64,000 bases of DNA from Candidatus Desulforudis audaxviator MP104C (GTDB lineage: Bacteria > Bacillota > Desulfotomaculia > Desulfotomaculales > Desulforudaceae). Positions 1 through 7,672 of the stretch are shown here, piece after piece. The stretch lies in NCBI RefSeq assembly GCF_000018425.1, contig NC_010424.1, positions 1,628,501 to 1,692,500 of the forward strand. Reading direction: 5' to 3'. Both the position numbers and the translations under genes were made by a program. Each line of letters opens with the position of its first letter. Within the stretch, counting starts at the first letter, position 1. The notes under the pieces are model-generated. The model did not search any database and was not told where the DNA came from. It worked only from the letters and a program-made list of their open reading frames with translations.

Positions 1-2276
1 GTGCGCCGGCGCGGCGGCTGGTTTATAATCCCCTTCTCCCCCGGCTCAAAAGCGAGAGCCACGTCCTGAAGCCCGTTGGAAACCAGGTTCAGCCACAGGA
101 TCTGGGCGGGCAGAAGCGGCAGCGGCATCAACAGCACCAGGGCAGTGGGGATCAGGATAATCTGCGCCAGGCCGGTGGATAGCAAGAAAAGCGTGACCTT
201 GCGGATGTTTTCAAAGACAACCCGCCCCTCGCGCACCGCGGCGAAGATGCTGGCGAAGTTATCGTCGGTAACGATCATGTCGGACGTTTCCTTGGCCGCG
301 TCCGTGCCCGTCTTCCCCATCGCCACGCCGATGTGGGCCGCTTTCAGAGCCGGGGAGTCGTTCACCCCGTCCCCGGTCACGGCCACCACCTCGCCCCGCT
401 TGATCAACTGCTGCACGATGCGCAGTTTTTGCAGGGGCGCCACCCGGGCAAAGACATTCACGTACCGTACCTTGTGGTACAGTTCTTCGTCCGGCATGTC
501 CTCGAGTTCCAGGCCGGTGAGCACCGGCACGTTTTCACCCCGGACCATTCCCAGCCGGCGGGCGACGGCCACCGCGGTGACCTGGTGGTCACCGGTCACC
601 ATGATCACCCGCACCCCGGCCTGTTTGGCCTGGCTGATCGCCTGGAACGCCTCCTCGCGGGGCGGGTCCAGCATTCCCTGGAGCCCGATCAGGGTGAGTC
701 CTTCCTCCACCGAGGCCGGCCACAGCGTCTCAACCGCCGCCGACTCCTTCCGGTAGGCAAAAGCCAGCACCCGCAACCCATCCCCAGCTAGGGCCCGGTA
801 CTGTTCCAGGATCGCCCCCCGGTCCTCCAGAGGCGCTTCTTCCCCCGTGGGGCCGGTGACCACGTGCGTGCACATCTCGAGGACCCGGTCGGGAGCCCCC
901 TTTACGAATATGAACTTCCCCTCCCCGCGTGGGTGCCGGCAAAGTGAAGCCATGTACATCAGGTCCGATTCAAAAGGAATTTGGTCGACCACCGCAAAGG
1001 CCCGCGTCTCCTGGTCCGGGTCCATCCCGGCTTTGCGCGCCGCCACGATCAGGGAGACCTCGGTGGGGTCCCCTTGGGGATACCACCCCCGTTCCTTTTC
1101 AAAGCCAAGTCTGGATTCGTTCGCTAAAAGCCCCGCCCGCAGGCACAGTCTCAGGGCCGGGTGGTCTTTCAGCCGCACCGGTTCTCCGTTCGGACCGGTG
1201 ATCCAGCCCTTCGGTTCGAAACCGATGCCGCTCACCTGATAAGTAACCCCGCCGACAAAAATTACCTGCACGGTCATCTCATTCTTGGTCAGAGTCCCGG
1301 TTTTATCCGAGGCGATGACCGAGGTCGATCCGAGGGTCTCCACGGCCGGCAGACGTCGGACGATGGCGTTCCGACCGGCCATCCGCTTCACCCCGATGGC
1401 CAACGTGATGGTCACCACCACTGGAAGACCCTCGGGAATGACGCCTACGGCCAGGGCAATACCGGTAAGCAGCATCTCGGGCACGGACCGGCCCAGGGCC
1501 AGACCCAACAGTACGGCCGACCCGGAAACGGCCAGGATGCCGTATCCTAGCCAGCGGCTGAAACGCCCGAGCTGCACCTGGAGAGGCGTGGGCGCCGGTT
1601 TCACCCGCCGCACCTGCTCGGAGATTTTACCGAGTTCGGTGGCCCGGCCGGTGCCGGTGACCAACCCCTTGCCCCTTCCGGACAGCACCAGGGTGCCCAT
1701 GAAGGCCATGTTTTTCAGGTCCCCCAGGGCAAGGCGCTCCGCCGCCAGCGGCCGAACGTCTTTGCTTGCGCCCAGGGATTCCCCCGTCAGAGCCGATTCG
1801 TCGATCTCCAGCCGGTTGACCTCGATCAGCCGGAGGTCGGCCGGAACTCGGGCTCCCGAGGCAAGGAGCACAATGTCCCCCGGCACGAGGTGGGCGCCGT
1901 CCACCTCCACCTCCCGGCCGCCGCGGATCACCCGGGCTCGGGGCGCGGCCAGCGCCGCCAGGGACCTGATGGCCTGCTCGGCCCTGAGCTCCTGGGTGAA
2001 ACCGATGACCGCATTCACAATCACCACGGCCAGGATGACCCACATGTCGATGAAATGGCGGATCAGGGCGGTAAAGGCGGCGGCGATCAGCAGGATGTAG
2101 ATGAGGGGATCGGTGAACTGGTGCAGGAGGACCTGAAGCGGTTTGAACCGCTCCTCGGCTTCCAGGGTGTTCGGGCCGATCGTACGCAGGCGTTCAGCCG
2201 CTTCTTTTTCGGAAAGGCCCTCGGAGCCGGAATTTAACTCCTTGAAAACTTCTTCCTGATCCAGACGGTGATACAG
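1..2276 (-). CDS. P-type cation-transporting ATPase, P2 (Ca2+/SERCA-like), 3' end beyond window
   Basis: Membrane pump that couples ATP hydrolysis to cation transport. The visible ~758 residues carry the whole catalytic core: N-terminal cation-ATPase domain, actuator motif TGES, phosphorylation loop DKTGTLT with the phospho-acceptor Asp near residue 324, hinge TGDGVNDSPALKAA, and M4 motif IPEGLP. M6 reads NLVSNGLQD instead of the SERCA NLVTDG, so the transported ion is uncertain. The C-terminal helices run off the left edge. No ATG, GTG or TTG exists between the upstream in-frame TGA and a clearly conserved N-terminus; a CTG at 2276-2274 follows AGGGGG with good spacing and is the chosen start. 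Family assignment is firm; substrate and start are inferred. Confidence 0.85.
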   Translation of the reverse strand, partial: MYHRLDQEEVFKELNSGSEGLSEKEAAERLRTIGPNTLEAEERFKPLQVLLHQFTDPLIYILLIAAAFTALIRHFIDMWVILAVVIVNAVIGFTQELRAEQAIRSLAALAAPRARVIRGGREVEVDGAHLVPGDIVLLASGARVPADLRLIEVNRLEIDESALTGESLGASKDVRPLAAERLALGDLKNMAFMGTLVLSGRGKGLVTGTGRATELGKISEQVRRVKPAPTPLQVQLGRFSRWLGYGILAVSGSAVLLGLALGRSVPEMLLTGIALAVGVIPEGLPVVVTITLAIGVKRMAGRNAIVRRLPAVETLGSTSVIASDKTGTLTKNEMTVQVIFVGGVTYQVSGIGFEPKGWITGPNGEPVRLKDHPALRLCLRAGLLANESRLGFEKERGWYPQGDPTEVSLIVAARKAGMDPDQETRAFAVVDQIPFESDLMYMASLCRHPRGEGKFIFVKGAPDRVLEMCTHVVTGPTGEEAPLEDRGAILEQYRALAGDGLRVLAFAYRKESAAVETLWPASVEEGLTLIGLQGMLDPPREEAFQAISQAKQAGVRVIMVTGDHQVTAVAVARRLGMVRGENVPVLTGLELEDMPDEELYHKVRYVNVFARVAPLQKLRIVQQLIKRGEVVAVTGDGVNDSPALKAAHIGVAMGKTGTDAAKETSDMIVTDDNFASIFAAVREGRVVFENIRKVTLFLLSTGLAQIILIPTALVLLMPLPLLPAQILWLNLVSNGLQDVALAFEPGEKGIINQPPRRR

Positions 2277-2390
2277 TCGAACTTCCCCCTCGCGCCCACG
2301 GTCCTTTTTTAGCGTATCTGGGCGGTACCAAAATATACGTCAATATACGTCGGCGCAAAAACGGTTCTCACGCCCGGCGGGAGTTAATAG

Positions 2391-2904
2391 CTTTTCCATA
2401 GGGAATATCCGGTGCATACCAGGGCTGTCTCCAGCCTGGGAGAAGAGGCCCGTGTGGATTTCAGCTTCCGGACCCTGGAGATGGGTGACCGCATGTGGGT
2501 GGCCGTCGACCTGGAGGGCGAGCACAACGTCACGGTCTACCGGGGCAGCGAAGTGGTCCGTGTTTTCAAGGCTTCCGGGGGCAAAGTCACCACGCCACCC
2601 CCTTGGGGACGTTTTTTCTCTATAACCGCGGTTACGCGTTTTGGAGCCAGCGCCTGCAGGAAGGTGCCTACTACTGGGTGCAGTTCGCCGGGCCGTACCT
2701 GGTGCACTCGGTCCCCTTCGATGCCTCCGGAAAATTGAAGCAGGAGTCGAAAAACTGGGGCAGCCGGTCAGCCACGGTTGCGTCCGCTTGAGCCTGGCCG
2801 ACGCGAAGTGGTTTTTCCACCACGTGCCCAACGGGACGATGATTGTCATCTACAACTGCACCGCGCCTGACTCTTGCGGCCCGGTGGATTCGGATATACA
2901 CTAG
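2391..2904 (+). pseudogene. L,D-transpeptidase (YkuD/ErfK) with two frameshifts and a lost 5' end
   Basis: Three overlapping reading frames together spell one YkuD-type peptidoglycan L,D-transpeptidase. The first frame carries a strand typical of the domain start (VTVYRGSEVVRVFKASGG), the second continues from about 2600 (GTFFLYNRGYAF), and the third from about 2750 contains the catalytic SHGCVRLS motif with the active Cys and ends in IVIY. Each switch needs a single-base change. An in-frame stop at 2388 and the absence of a signal peptide show that the 5' end is missing as well. The catalytic motif is intact, so the decay looks recent unless the shifts are sequencing errors. It ends just before the metal ABC transporter. 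Confidence 0.7.
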
Positions 2905-2912
2905 TTAAGGAA

Positions 2913-3692
2913 ATGGGGTCGGTCAGCATCACACGGGAAAACGGAGTGGTCGTGTCCCTGGAAGAAGTGAGCGTCTCGATCCGGGGGGTCCGGGTCCTCG
3001 ACGGTATTGACCTGGAGGTGGCGGAGGGCGCGTTTGTGGCTGTAATCGGCCCCAACGGCGCCGGAAAGACCACCCTGGCCCGGGTGATCCTGGGTTTGGT
3101 GCGACCGGACTCCGGCCGGGTGCTGCTGTTCGGCAAACCGCCAAACGGCCCGCAGAACCGGAAGCACCTGGTGGGCTACCTGCCCCAGCGGCAGCAGTTC
3201 GATCCGGGTTTTCCCGTTTCGGCCCACGACGTGGTGATGATGGGCCGGGTGGGTTGTATCGGCCTTTTCCGCTTCCCTTCCCGGGCCGACAAGGACGCGG
3301 CCACCGAAACCCTGCGCCGGATCGGCTTCCGGGACACCCTGATCGGCAAGCCCATCGGCGAGCTGTCCGGCGGCCAGCAGCAGCTCGCCTTTCTGGGCCG
3401 GGCGTTGTGCAGCCACACCCGGCTTTTGATTCTCGACGAACCGACCAACGGCCTGGACCTGGTGGCCCAGCGCACTTTCTACCGGGTGGTCCGGGAGTTG
3501 CAGCGAAACTTCGGGCTGACCATCCTGGTCGTCTCCCACGACATCACCAGCGTGGCCGGCTGTGCGGACGAGATGATCTGTTTGAAAGGCTCCGTGCACG
3601 CCCGGGGCACCGCCCGGGAAGTGCTGGCGAGCCCTGGGCTGGCTGAGGCTTACGGCGCCCAACCCCTTGGATTTCCGGCGCGGGGGGACTGA
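2913..3692 (+). CDS. Metal (Zn/Mn/Fe-type) ABC transporter ATP-binding protein
   Basis: Cytoplasmic ATPase of a ZnuC/MntA-type importer, 259 residues from the ATG at 2913. Visible motifs: Walker A GPNGAGKT, Q-loop in GYLPQR, signature LSGGQQQ, Walker B LLILDEPTNG and the switch His in VVSHD. The ATG follows AAGGA closely; an upstream start at 2874 would add 13 residues that overlap the transpeptidase remnant and do not look conserved. The permease starts one base after the stop, so the two are co-translated. No periplasmic-type binding protein gene is adjacent, so the transported metal cannot be read from context; the nearby DtxR regulator is only a hint. Confidence 0.9.
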   Translation: MGSVSITRENGVVVSLEEVSVSIRGVRVLDGIDLEVAEGAFVAVIGPNGAGKTTLARVILGLVRPDSGRVLLFGKPPNGPQNRKHLVGYLPQRQQFDPGFPVSAHDVVMMGRVGCIGLFRFPSRADKDAATETLRRIGFRDTLIGKPIGELSGGQQQLAFLGRALCSHTRLLILDEPTNGLDLVAQRTFYRVVRELQRNFGLTILVVSHDITSVAGCADEMICLKGSVHARGTAREVLASPGLAEAYGAQPLGFPARGD

Positions 3693-3693
3693 G

Positions 3694-4533
3694 ATGGATT
3701 TCCTGGCGTATGAATTCATGCAGCGGGCGTTTCTAGCCGGGATTCTAGCCGGCCTGCTCTGTTCCTTCGTATCCCTGTTTGTCGTCTTGCAGCGGATGTC
3801 CTTCGTGGGCGTGGGGGTCTCGCACTCGGCGCTCGGGGGGATCGCCATCGGGGTGTTCCTGGGAGTGAACCCCGTGTTCTCAGCCGCGGTCTTTTGCACC
3901 GTGGTCGCCTGGGCCATCGGCCTGGTGAGCAAGGAAGGGCGGTTGCACGCCGACACCGTGATCGGGGTGTTCTTCAGCGCCAGCATGGCCTTCGGCATCG
4001 CGCTGATCAGTCTGGCTCCGGGCTATCAGCCCGAACTCTTCGGTTTTCTCTTCGGTAACATCCTGGCGGTCACCCCCGCGGACATCGTCCTGCTCACCGC
4101 GAGTGGGGCGGTGATCGTGCTGTTTTTAACCTTCTTTTTCAAGGAACTTTTGTTTATGTGCTTTGATGAAGAGTCGGCCCGGGCCGCCGGCATCCCGGTG
4201 ACCTTTCTGTACTACGCCCTTTTGACCGTCATCGCCGTAACCGTGGTGGTAAGCGTAAAGATCCTGGGAATTGTCCTAGCCTCGGCCCTGCTGGTCATTC
4301 CGGCGGTCACCGGCTACGAGTTTTCCCGGAACTTCAGGGGAATGCTGGCGGTTTCGGTCGGCAGCGGTGTTTTCTCCGCCCTGGCCGGGCTGTGGCTTTC
4401 CTACGTGTTGAACCTGCCCTCGGGCGCCACGATCGTGCTGTGTGCCACCGCCCTCTTTTTACTCGCCTTCATTCTGTCCCCCCGGCGCGGGCGGATTCAG
4501 TACCTGCGCAAAAAGATCCGGCCTTCCACTTGA
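3694..4533 (+). CDS. Metal ABC transporter permease (ZnuB/MntB family)
   Basis: Integral membrane permease of 279 residues with eight or nine predicted hydrophobic segments. Family hallmarks are the N-terminal stretch LAGILAGLLCSFVSLFVVLQRMSF, partly shown here, followed by GVGVSHSALGGIA, and the later conserved segment LGIVLASALLVIPAVTG. Start chosen at the ATG one base after the ATPase stop; the upstream ATG at 3667 would overlap that gene by 26 bases. It pairs with the ATPase as an importer for zinc, manganese or iron. It converges with the hydrogenase gene, ten bases away, with no obvious terminator between them. Confidence 0.9.
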   Translation: MDFLAYEFMQRAFLAGILAGLLCSFVSLFVVLQRMSFVGVGVSHSALGGIAIGVFLGVNPVFSAAVFCTVVAWAIGLVSKEGRLHADTVIGVFFSASMAFGIALISLAPGYQPELFGFLFGNILAVTPADIVLLTASGAVIVLFLTFFFKELLFMCFDEESARAAGIPVTFLYYALLTVIAVTVVVSVKILGIVLASALLVIPAVTGYEFSRNFRGMLAVSVGSGVFSALAGLWLSYVLNLPSGATIVLCATALFLLAFILSPRRGRIQYLRKKIRPST

Positions 4534-4542
4534 CCCGTGCGT

Positions 4543-6390
4543 TCAGTGCAGGCGGGCGGCTTCCTCCGTCCGCCGCCGGGGATAACGGCCCCGCGGGGTG
4601 TAGGTGGTGTGCAAAAGCTCCTTGGCCTTGTCGCTCAGCGGGTGACCCAGGTACTCCTCGTAGAGCTTGCGCACCGCCGGGTTTTCGTGGGCCCGGCGCA
4701 ACTCGCGCTTGAGGTCGATACTGTAGAGTGCCTCGGCCCGTTTGCGCCGGTACTCCTGGGCCAGTTCGCGGCGGCCGGCACCGAGGATGGGCTGTCCCCC
4801 GCCCCCGATGCAGCCTCCCGGGCAGCCCATGATCTCTAGGAAGTGGTACTCGGCCCCGGCCTTGATCTGCTCCAGCAAGCGCCGGGCATTGCGGGTGCCG
4901 TGCGCCACCGCCAGTTTCAGGGTCCGGCCCCGCAGGTGCACCTCGGCCAGGCGCACACCGTTCAAGCCGCGCACCGCCTTGAAATCCACCCGGGCCATTT
5001 CTTCCCCCTCGGTCAGGGCATAAGCGGTGCGGATGGCCGCTTCCATCACCCCCCCGGTGGCCGCGAAAATCACCCCGGCCCCGGTGGCAATGCCGAGCGG
5101 CCGGTCGAACTCGCCGTCTTCCAGGGTTTCCAGGTCGATTCCGGCCTGGCGGATCATCCGGGCCACCTCGCGGGTGGTGAGCACGAAATCCACGTCGCGC
5201 CGCCCTTCCCGGGAAACCAGTTCCGGGCGAGCGGCCTCGAACTTCTTGGCCGTACAGGGCATGACGGCCACGGTTACCAGGCGGGCCGGGTCGAGGCCCT
5301 CCTTCTCGGCGTAGTAACTCTTGACCAGGGCCCCCAGCATCTCCTGGGGCGACTTGCAGGTGGACAGGTTATCCAGAAACTCCGGGTAGTAGTGCTCGCA
5401 AAACTTAACCCATCCCGGACTGCAGGAGGAGATCAGGGGCAAATCCCCCTTCCCTTCCAGCCGTTCCAGGAGTTCGTGGGCTTCCTCCATGATGGTGAGG
5501 TCGGCCGCGAACTCGGTGGAGAACACGGTGTCAAAGCCGATACGGCGGAGGGCCGAGACCATCTTGCCGGTGACCACCGTACCGACCGGCATTCCGAATT
5601 CCTCGCCCAGCGTCACCTGGATGGCGGGCGCCGTCTGCACCACCACCTGCCGGTCGGGGTCGTCGATCGCTTTCCAGACTTCGTGGATGTATTCCCGCTC
5701 GGTGAGCGCCCCGGTCGGGCAACTCATCAGGCACTGTCCGCAACTGATGCAGGCGGCCTCGACGCTGTTGTCCCCGAAGGCCGGACCGATCACCGTGTCG
5801 AATCCGCGACCGGCCGCGCCCAGTGCGTCCACGCCCTGGATCTTGCGGCAGACCTCAACACAGCGGCGGCACTTGATACACTTCTCGGGATCGCGGACCA
5901 TAAACGGGTTTTCCTCGAGCAGTTGGCGGCGGCGTCGGCGGTTCGGCAGCCGGAGGCGGTTCAACCCCACCCGGGCCGCCACCGCCCGCAGTTCGCAGGT
6001 TTCAGCCCGGGGGCAGACGGGGCAGTCGGCATGGTGCTCGGTCAGCAGTAGTTCAACCACCCGGCGGCGGGTCCGCCGCACCCGCGACGTGTTGGTCCGG
6101 ACCACCATTCCCTCGCGCACCGGCGTAACACACGCCGCCGGCAGGGTTCGAGCCCCCTCGACCTCGACCAGGCAGACCCGGCAGCAGCCAGGCTCACTCA
6201 CGCCCTTCAGGTAGCAGAGGGTCGGGATGTCAATCCCGTGCTCACGGGCGGTGTCCACCAGGTTGGCGCCTTCCGGAGCGGTCACTTCCCGGCCGTCGAT
6301 GATGAGTTTCACCTTGTGCCCGCTCGCTTGCGCCTCTTTGTCCGTTACGCGTTTTATTCCGGTTTCCGTCGTCGTTGTCTCCTGCTGCAC
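4543..6390 (-). CDS. [FeFe] hydrogenase catalytic subunit, NuoG-like modular (HndD/HydA type)
   Basis: Reversible H2 oxidation / proton reduction, 615 residues, probably cytoplasmic (no signal peptide). Domain order: [2Fe-2S] motif (Cys59, 70, 73, 87), His/Cys [4Fe-4S] site (His119/120, Cys123, 126, 132), two ferredoxin-type clusters (Cys171-181 and 214-224), then the H-cluster domain with L1 SSCSPGW (320s), L2 MPCTAKKFE (Cys379), L3 EIMGCPGGCIGGGGQP, and a C-terminal small-subunit tail. In L1 the second Cys of the usual TSCCP is Ser324. The GTG start follows GGAGGTGCGCG. NADH-binding partners (NuoE/F-like) are not adjacent, so it must pair with distant subunits or use ferredoxin. Confidence 0.9.
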   Translation of the reverse strand: MQQETTTTETGIKRVTDKEAQASGHKVKLIIDGREVTAPEGANLVDTAREHGIDIPTLCYLKGVSEPGCCRVCLVEVEGARTLPAACVTPVREGMVVRTNTSRVRRTRRRVVELLLTEHHADCPVCPRAETCELRAVAARVGLNRLRLPNRRRRRQLLEENPFMVRDPEKCIKCRRCVEVCRKIQGVDALGAAGRGFDTVIGPAFGDNSVEAACISCGQCLMSCPTGALTEREYIHEVWKAIDDPDRQVVVQTAPAIQVTLGEEFGMPVGTVVTGKMVSALRRIGFDTVFSTEFAADLTIMEEAHELLERLEGKGDLPLISSCSPGWVKFCEHYYPEFLDNLSTCKSPQEMLGALVKSYYAEKEGLDPARLVTVAVMPCTAKKFEAARPELVSREGRRDVDFVLTTREVARMIRQAGIDLETLEDGEFDRPLGIATGAGVIFAATGGVMEAAIRTAYALTEGEEMARVDFKAVRGLNGVRLAEVHLRGRTLKLAVAHGTRNARRLLEQIKAGAEYHFLEIMGCPGGCIGGGGQPILGAGRRELAQEYRRKRAEALYSIDLKRELRRAHENPAVRKLYEEYLGHPLSDKAKELLHTTYTPRGRYPRRRTEEAARLH

Positions 6391-6497
6391 CGCGCACCTC
6401 CGTCAACACGCTGGGTAATGATGGCTATCAGTTCATATTCTTTACGGGCAGCCGAGTTTAATACCGCCACCAAGCTGCGGAAACGTGGGTCGCGCAC
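6354..6497 (-). CDS. Possible small ORF overlapping the hydrogenase start
   Basis: A minus-strand frame reads VRDPRFRSLVAVLNSAARKE from a GTG and continues to about 47 residues, overlapping the hydrogenase start by 37 bases. The frame stays open and protein-like upstream of that GTG as far as a TAA, so the true start could be a rare codon further up. No family is recognised. The composition is reasonable for coding sequence, but there is no clear ribosome binding site; it may be a remnant. Confidence 0.2.
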   Translation of the reverse strand: MRDPRFRSLVAVLNSAARKEYELIAIITQRVDGGARCSRRQRRRKPE

Positions 6498-6578
6498 CGC
6501 GTCAATTACCTGCTGAAAGTCGGGGAATATGCTAGACTTAGAGCAGCGGCTCGGCCGTGTTTAAAAGTCAAAGAAGGT

Positions 6579-6601
6579 AAAAAGGGGCCTGGCCCCTTTT
6601 T
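6579..6601. repeat. A5-GGGGCC/GGCCCC-T5 palindrome, terminator-like
   Basis: An 11-bp perfect inverted repeat (A5 then GGGGCC, one-base loop, GGCCCC then T5) in the gap between the DtxR gene and the hydrogenase gene. It can act as a bidirectional terminator and belongs to the dispersed palindrome family also seen near 27430, 37306, 45360 and 63923. Confidence 0.65.
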
Positions 6602-6707
6602 AAGGAGCGGTCGCCCCCAACGCCGGGATGATCAAATAACAGCCGCCGGATTGCAAGGCATCAAGAGTAGACGGACGAAAAGGGCGCGGTTCATTCATCT
6701 GCATCGC

Positions 6708-7190
6708 TCATTTCTGTTGTGCTTCGCCCAACGGGCAGCCCCGGCACGGATCGCGTTCGCCGCTTTCCGCAAATTGGGTGAAACGCTCGAGGAATCGGAC
6801 CTTTTCGTCTTGACAGGAACGGACGAACTCCACCATCTTCAGCAGACGCTCGCGGGCTTCCGGGGACAGGTAGTGCTCCACCCGGCAGGCATCCTGCTCG
6901 GCCACCGCGGGATCGAGCCCCAGAATCTCGCTGAAGAAAGCGAACAGCATCTGGTGTCGGGCGTAAATCTCCGCAGCCACGGTCTGACCTTTCTCGGTCA
7001 GCTCGATGTGCCCGTACTTTTCCTGCTCAACCAGGCCTTTTTCGGACAGTATTCGGACGGCAGCGACCACGGAAGGCATGGTCACCCCCAGTGCCTGGGC
7101 CACGTCTTTCACCCGGACCACTTTCTGCCCCAGCCCGATCACGTACAGGGTCTCCAGATAATCCTCCACCGATTGGGAGTACCCGGTCAT
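6708..7190 (-). CDS. DtxR/MntR-family metal-dependent repressor
   Basis: Metal-sensing DNA-binding repressor, 160 residues. N-terminal winged helix (SVEDYLETLYVI, then a recognition helix in MPSVVAAVRILSEKG), followed by the dimerisation/metal domain with DACRVEHYLSPE. The Cys in that motif matches the iron-type DtxR/IdeR ligand position rather than the Glu/Asp of manganese-sensing MntR, so iron is the likely effector; this is inference. The C-terminus carries CRGCP. The ATG follows GGGAGG with eight bases between. It sits downstream of the feo genes on the same strand, with its own promoter and a terminator in between, and is the obvious candidate to bind the operator ahead of feoA. Confidence 0.9.
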   Translation of the reverse strand: MTGYSQSVEDYLETLYVIGLGQKVVRVKDVAQALGVTMPSVVAAVRILSEKGLVEQEKYGHIELTEKGQTVAAEIYARHQMLFAFFSEILGLDPAVAEQDACRVEHYLSPEARERLLKMVEFVRSCQDEKVRFLERFTQFAESGERDPCRGCPLGEAQQK

Positions 7191-7219
7191 GGTGTGAGCC
7201 TCCCGGCAGCTTTTAGATC

Positions 7220-7248
7220 AGTATAACCCAATACTTCCCCGCCGTAAA
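7220..7248 (-). promoter_or_regulatory. Sigma-A-type promoter of the DtxR gene
   Basis: Minus-strand TTTACG, 17-bp spacer, TATACT, placed 30 bases ahead of the regulator's ATG and its GGGAGG site. Confidence 0.55.
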
Positions 7249-7406
7249 TCAGTCCGTCTTAGTTGTTTTGCTCATACCAACTCCTCCCTTGTTCATGGTG
7301 AGGTCATTTTAAAAGAAAGCTGTAAACCGGTCTTAACAAGTCTATAAAGACAAGTGAACGAAAGGTTTGTTAACAGCGCCTCCGACGGCCCAGTCCGCAA
7401 CAAAAG

Positions 7407-7430
7407 AGGGGTTGCTTGGAGCAACCCCCT
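7407..7430 (-). terminator. Intrinsic terminator of the feo operon
   Basis: Minus-strand GGGGTTGC / GCAACCCC hairpin with a five-base loop, followed by TCTTTT, 37 bases after the stop of the zinc-ribbon gene. Confidence 0.75.
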
Positions 7431-7466
7431 GATACCAAACCTCAGTCTCGCACATTGCCGGACTTT

Positions 7467-7667
7467 TTATTCTGCCCTGTCCCGGAAAGTGCGGGTTTTT
7501 TCCTTTTCCCCGCAACTCCGGCAGGCCCGGCAGTGCACGCAGCCGGTCTCGACCAACACCAGGCAACAGCGCGGGCAGCGCCACTGGCCGGCATCCGCCG
7601 GGTAACCGCAACGGGGGCAAGACTGTTTCTTTCGCTGAGTGTCCTTAGCCACGCGTTCCACCCCCAT
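7467..7667 (-). CDS. Small double zinc-ribbon protein, feo-linked
   Basis: A 66-residue protein with four CxxC-like pairs (CPRCG, CPRCC, CVHC, CRSCG) in about 40 residues, the pattern of two stacked zinc ribbons or a rubredoxin-like fold. It starts with an ATG five bases after the feoB stop and shares its terminator, so it is the last gene of the feo operon. It does not resemble the usual FeoC or the FeoB-associated Cys-rich membrane protein, since it has no membrane segment. Function unknown; a role in metal handling or in sensing cytoplasmic iron is inference from position. Confidence 0.75.
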   Translation of the reverse strand: MGVERVAKDTQRKKQSCPRCGYPADAGQWRCPRCCLVLVETGCVHCRACRSCGEKEKTRTFRDRAE

Positions 7668-7672
7668 ACGTG

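Noticed and set aside
7241-7310. 15-codon ORF (MNKGGVGMSKTTKTD) with a GGGAGGAG site upstream of the DtxR promoter
   Set aside because: Too short to support and not connected to a downstream gene; could be chance or a relic.
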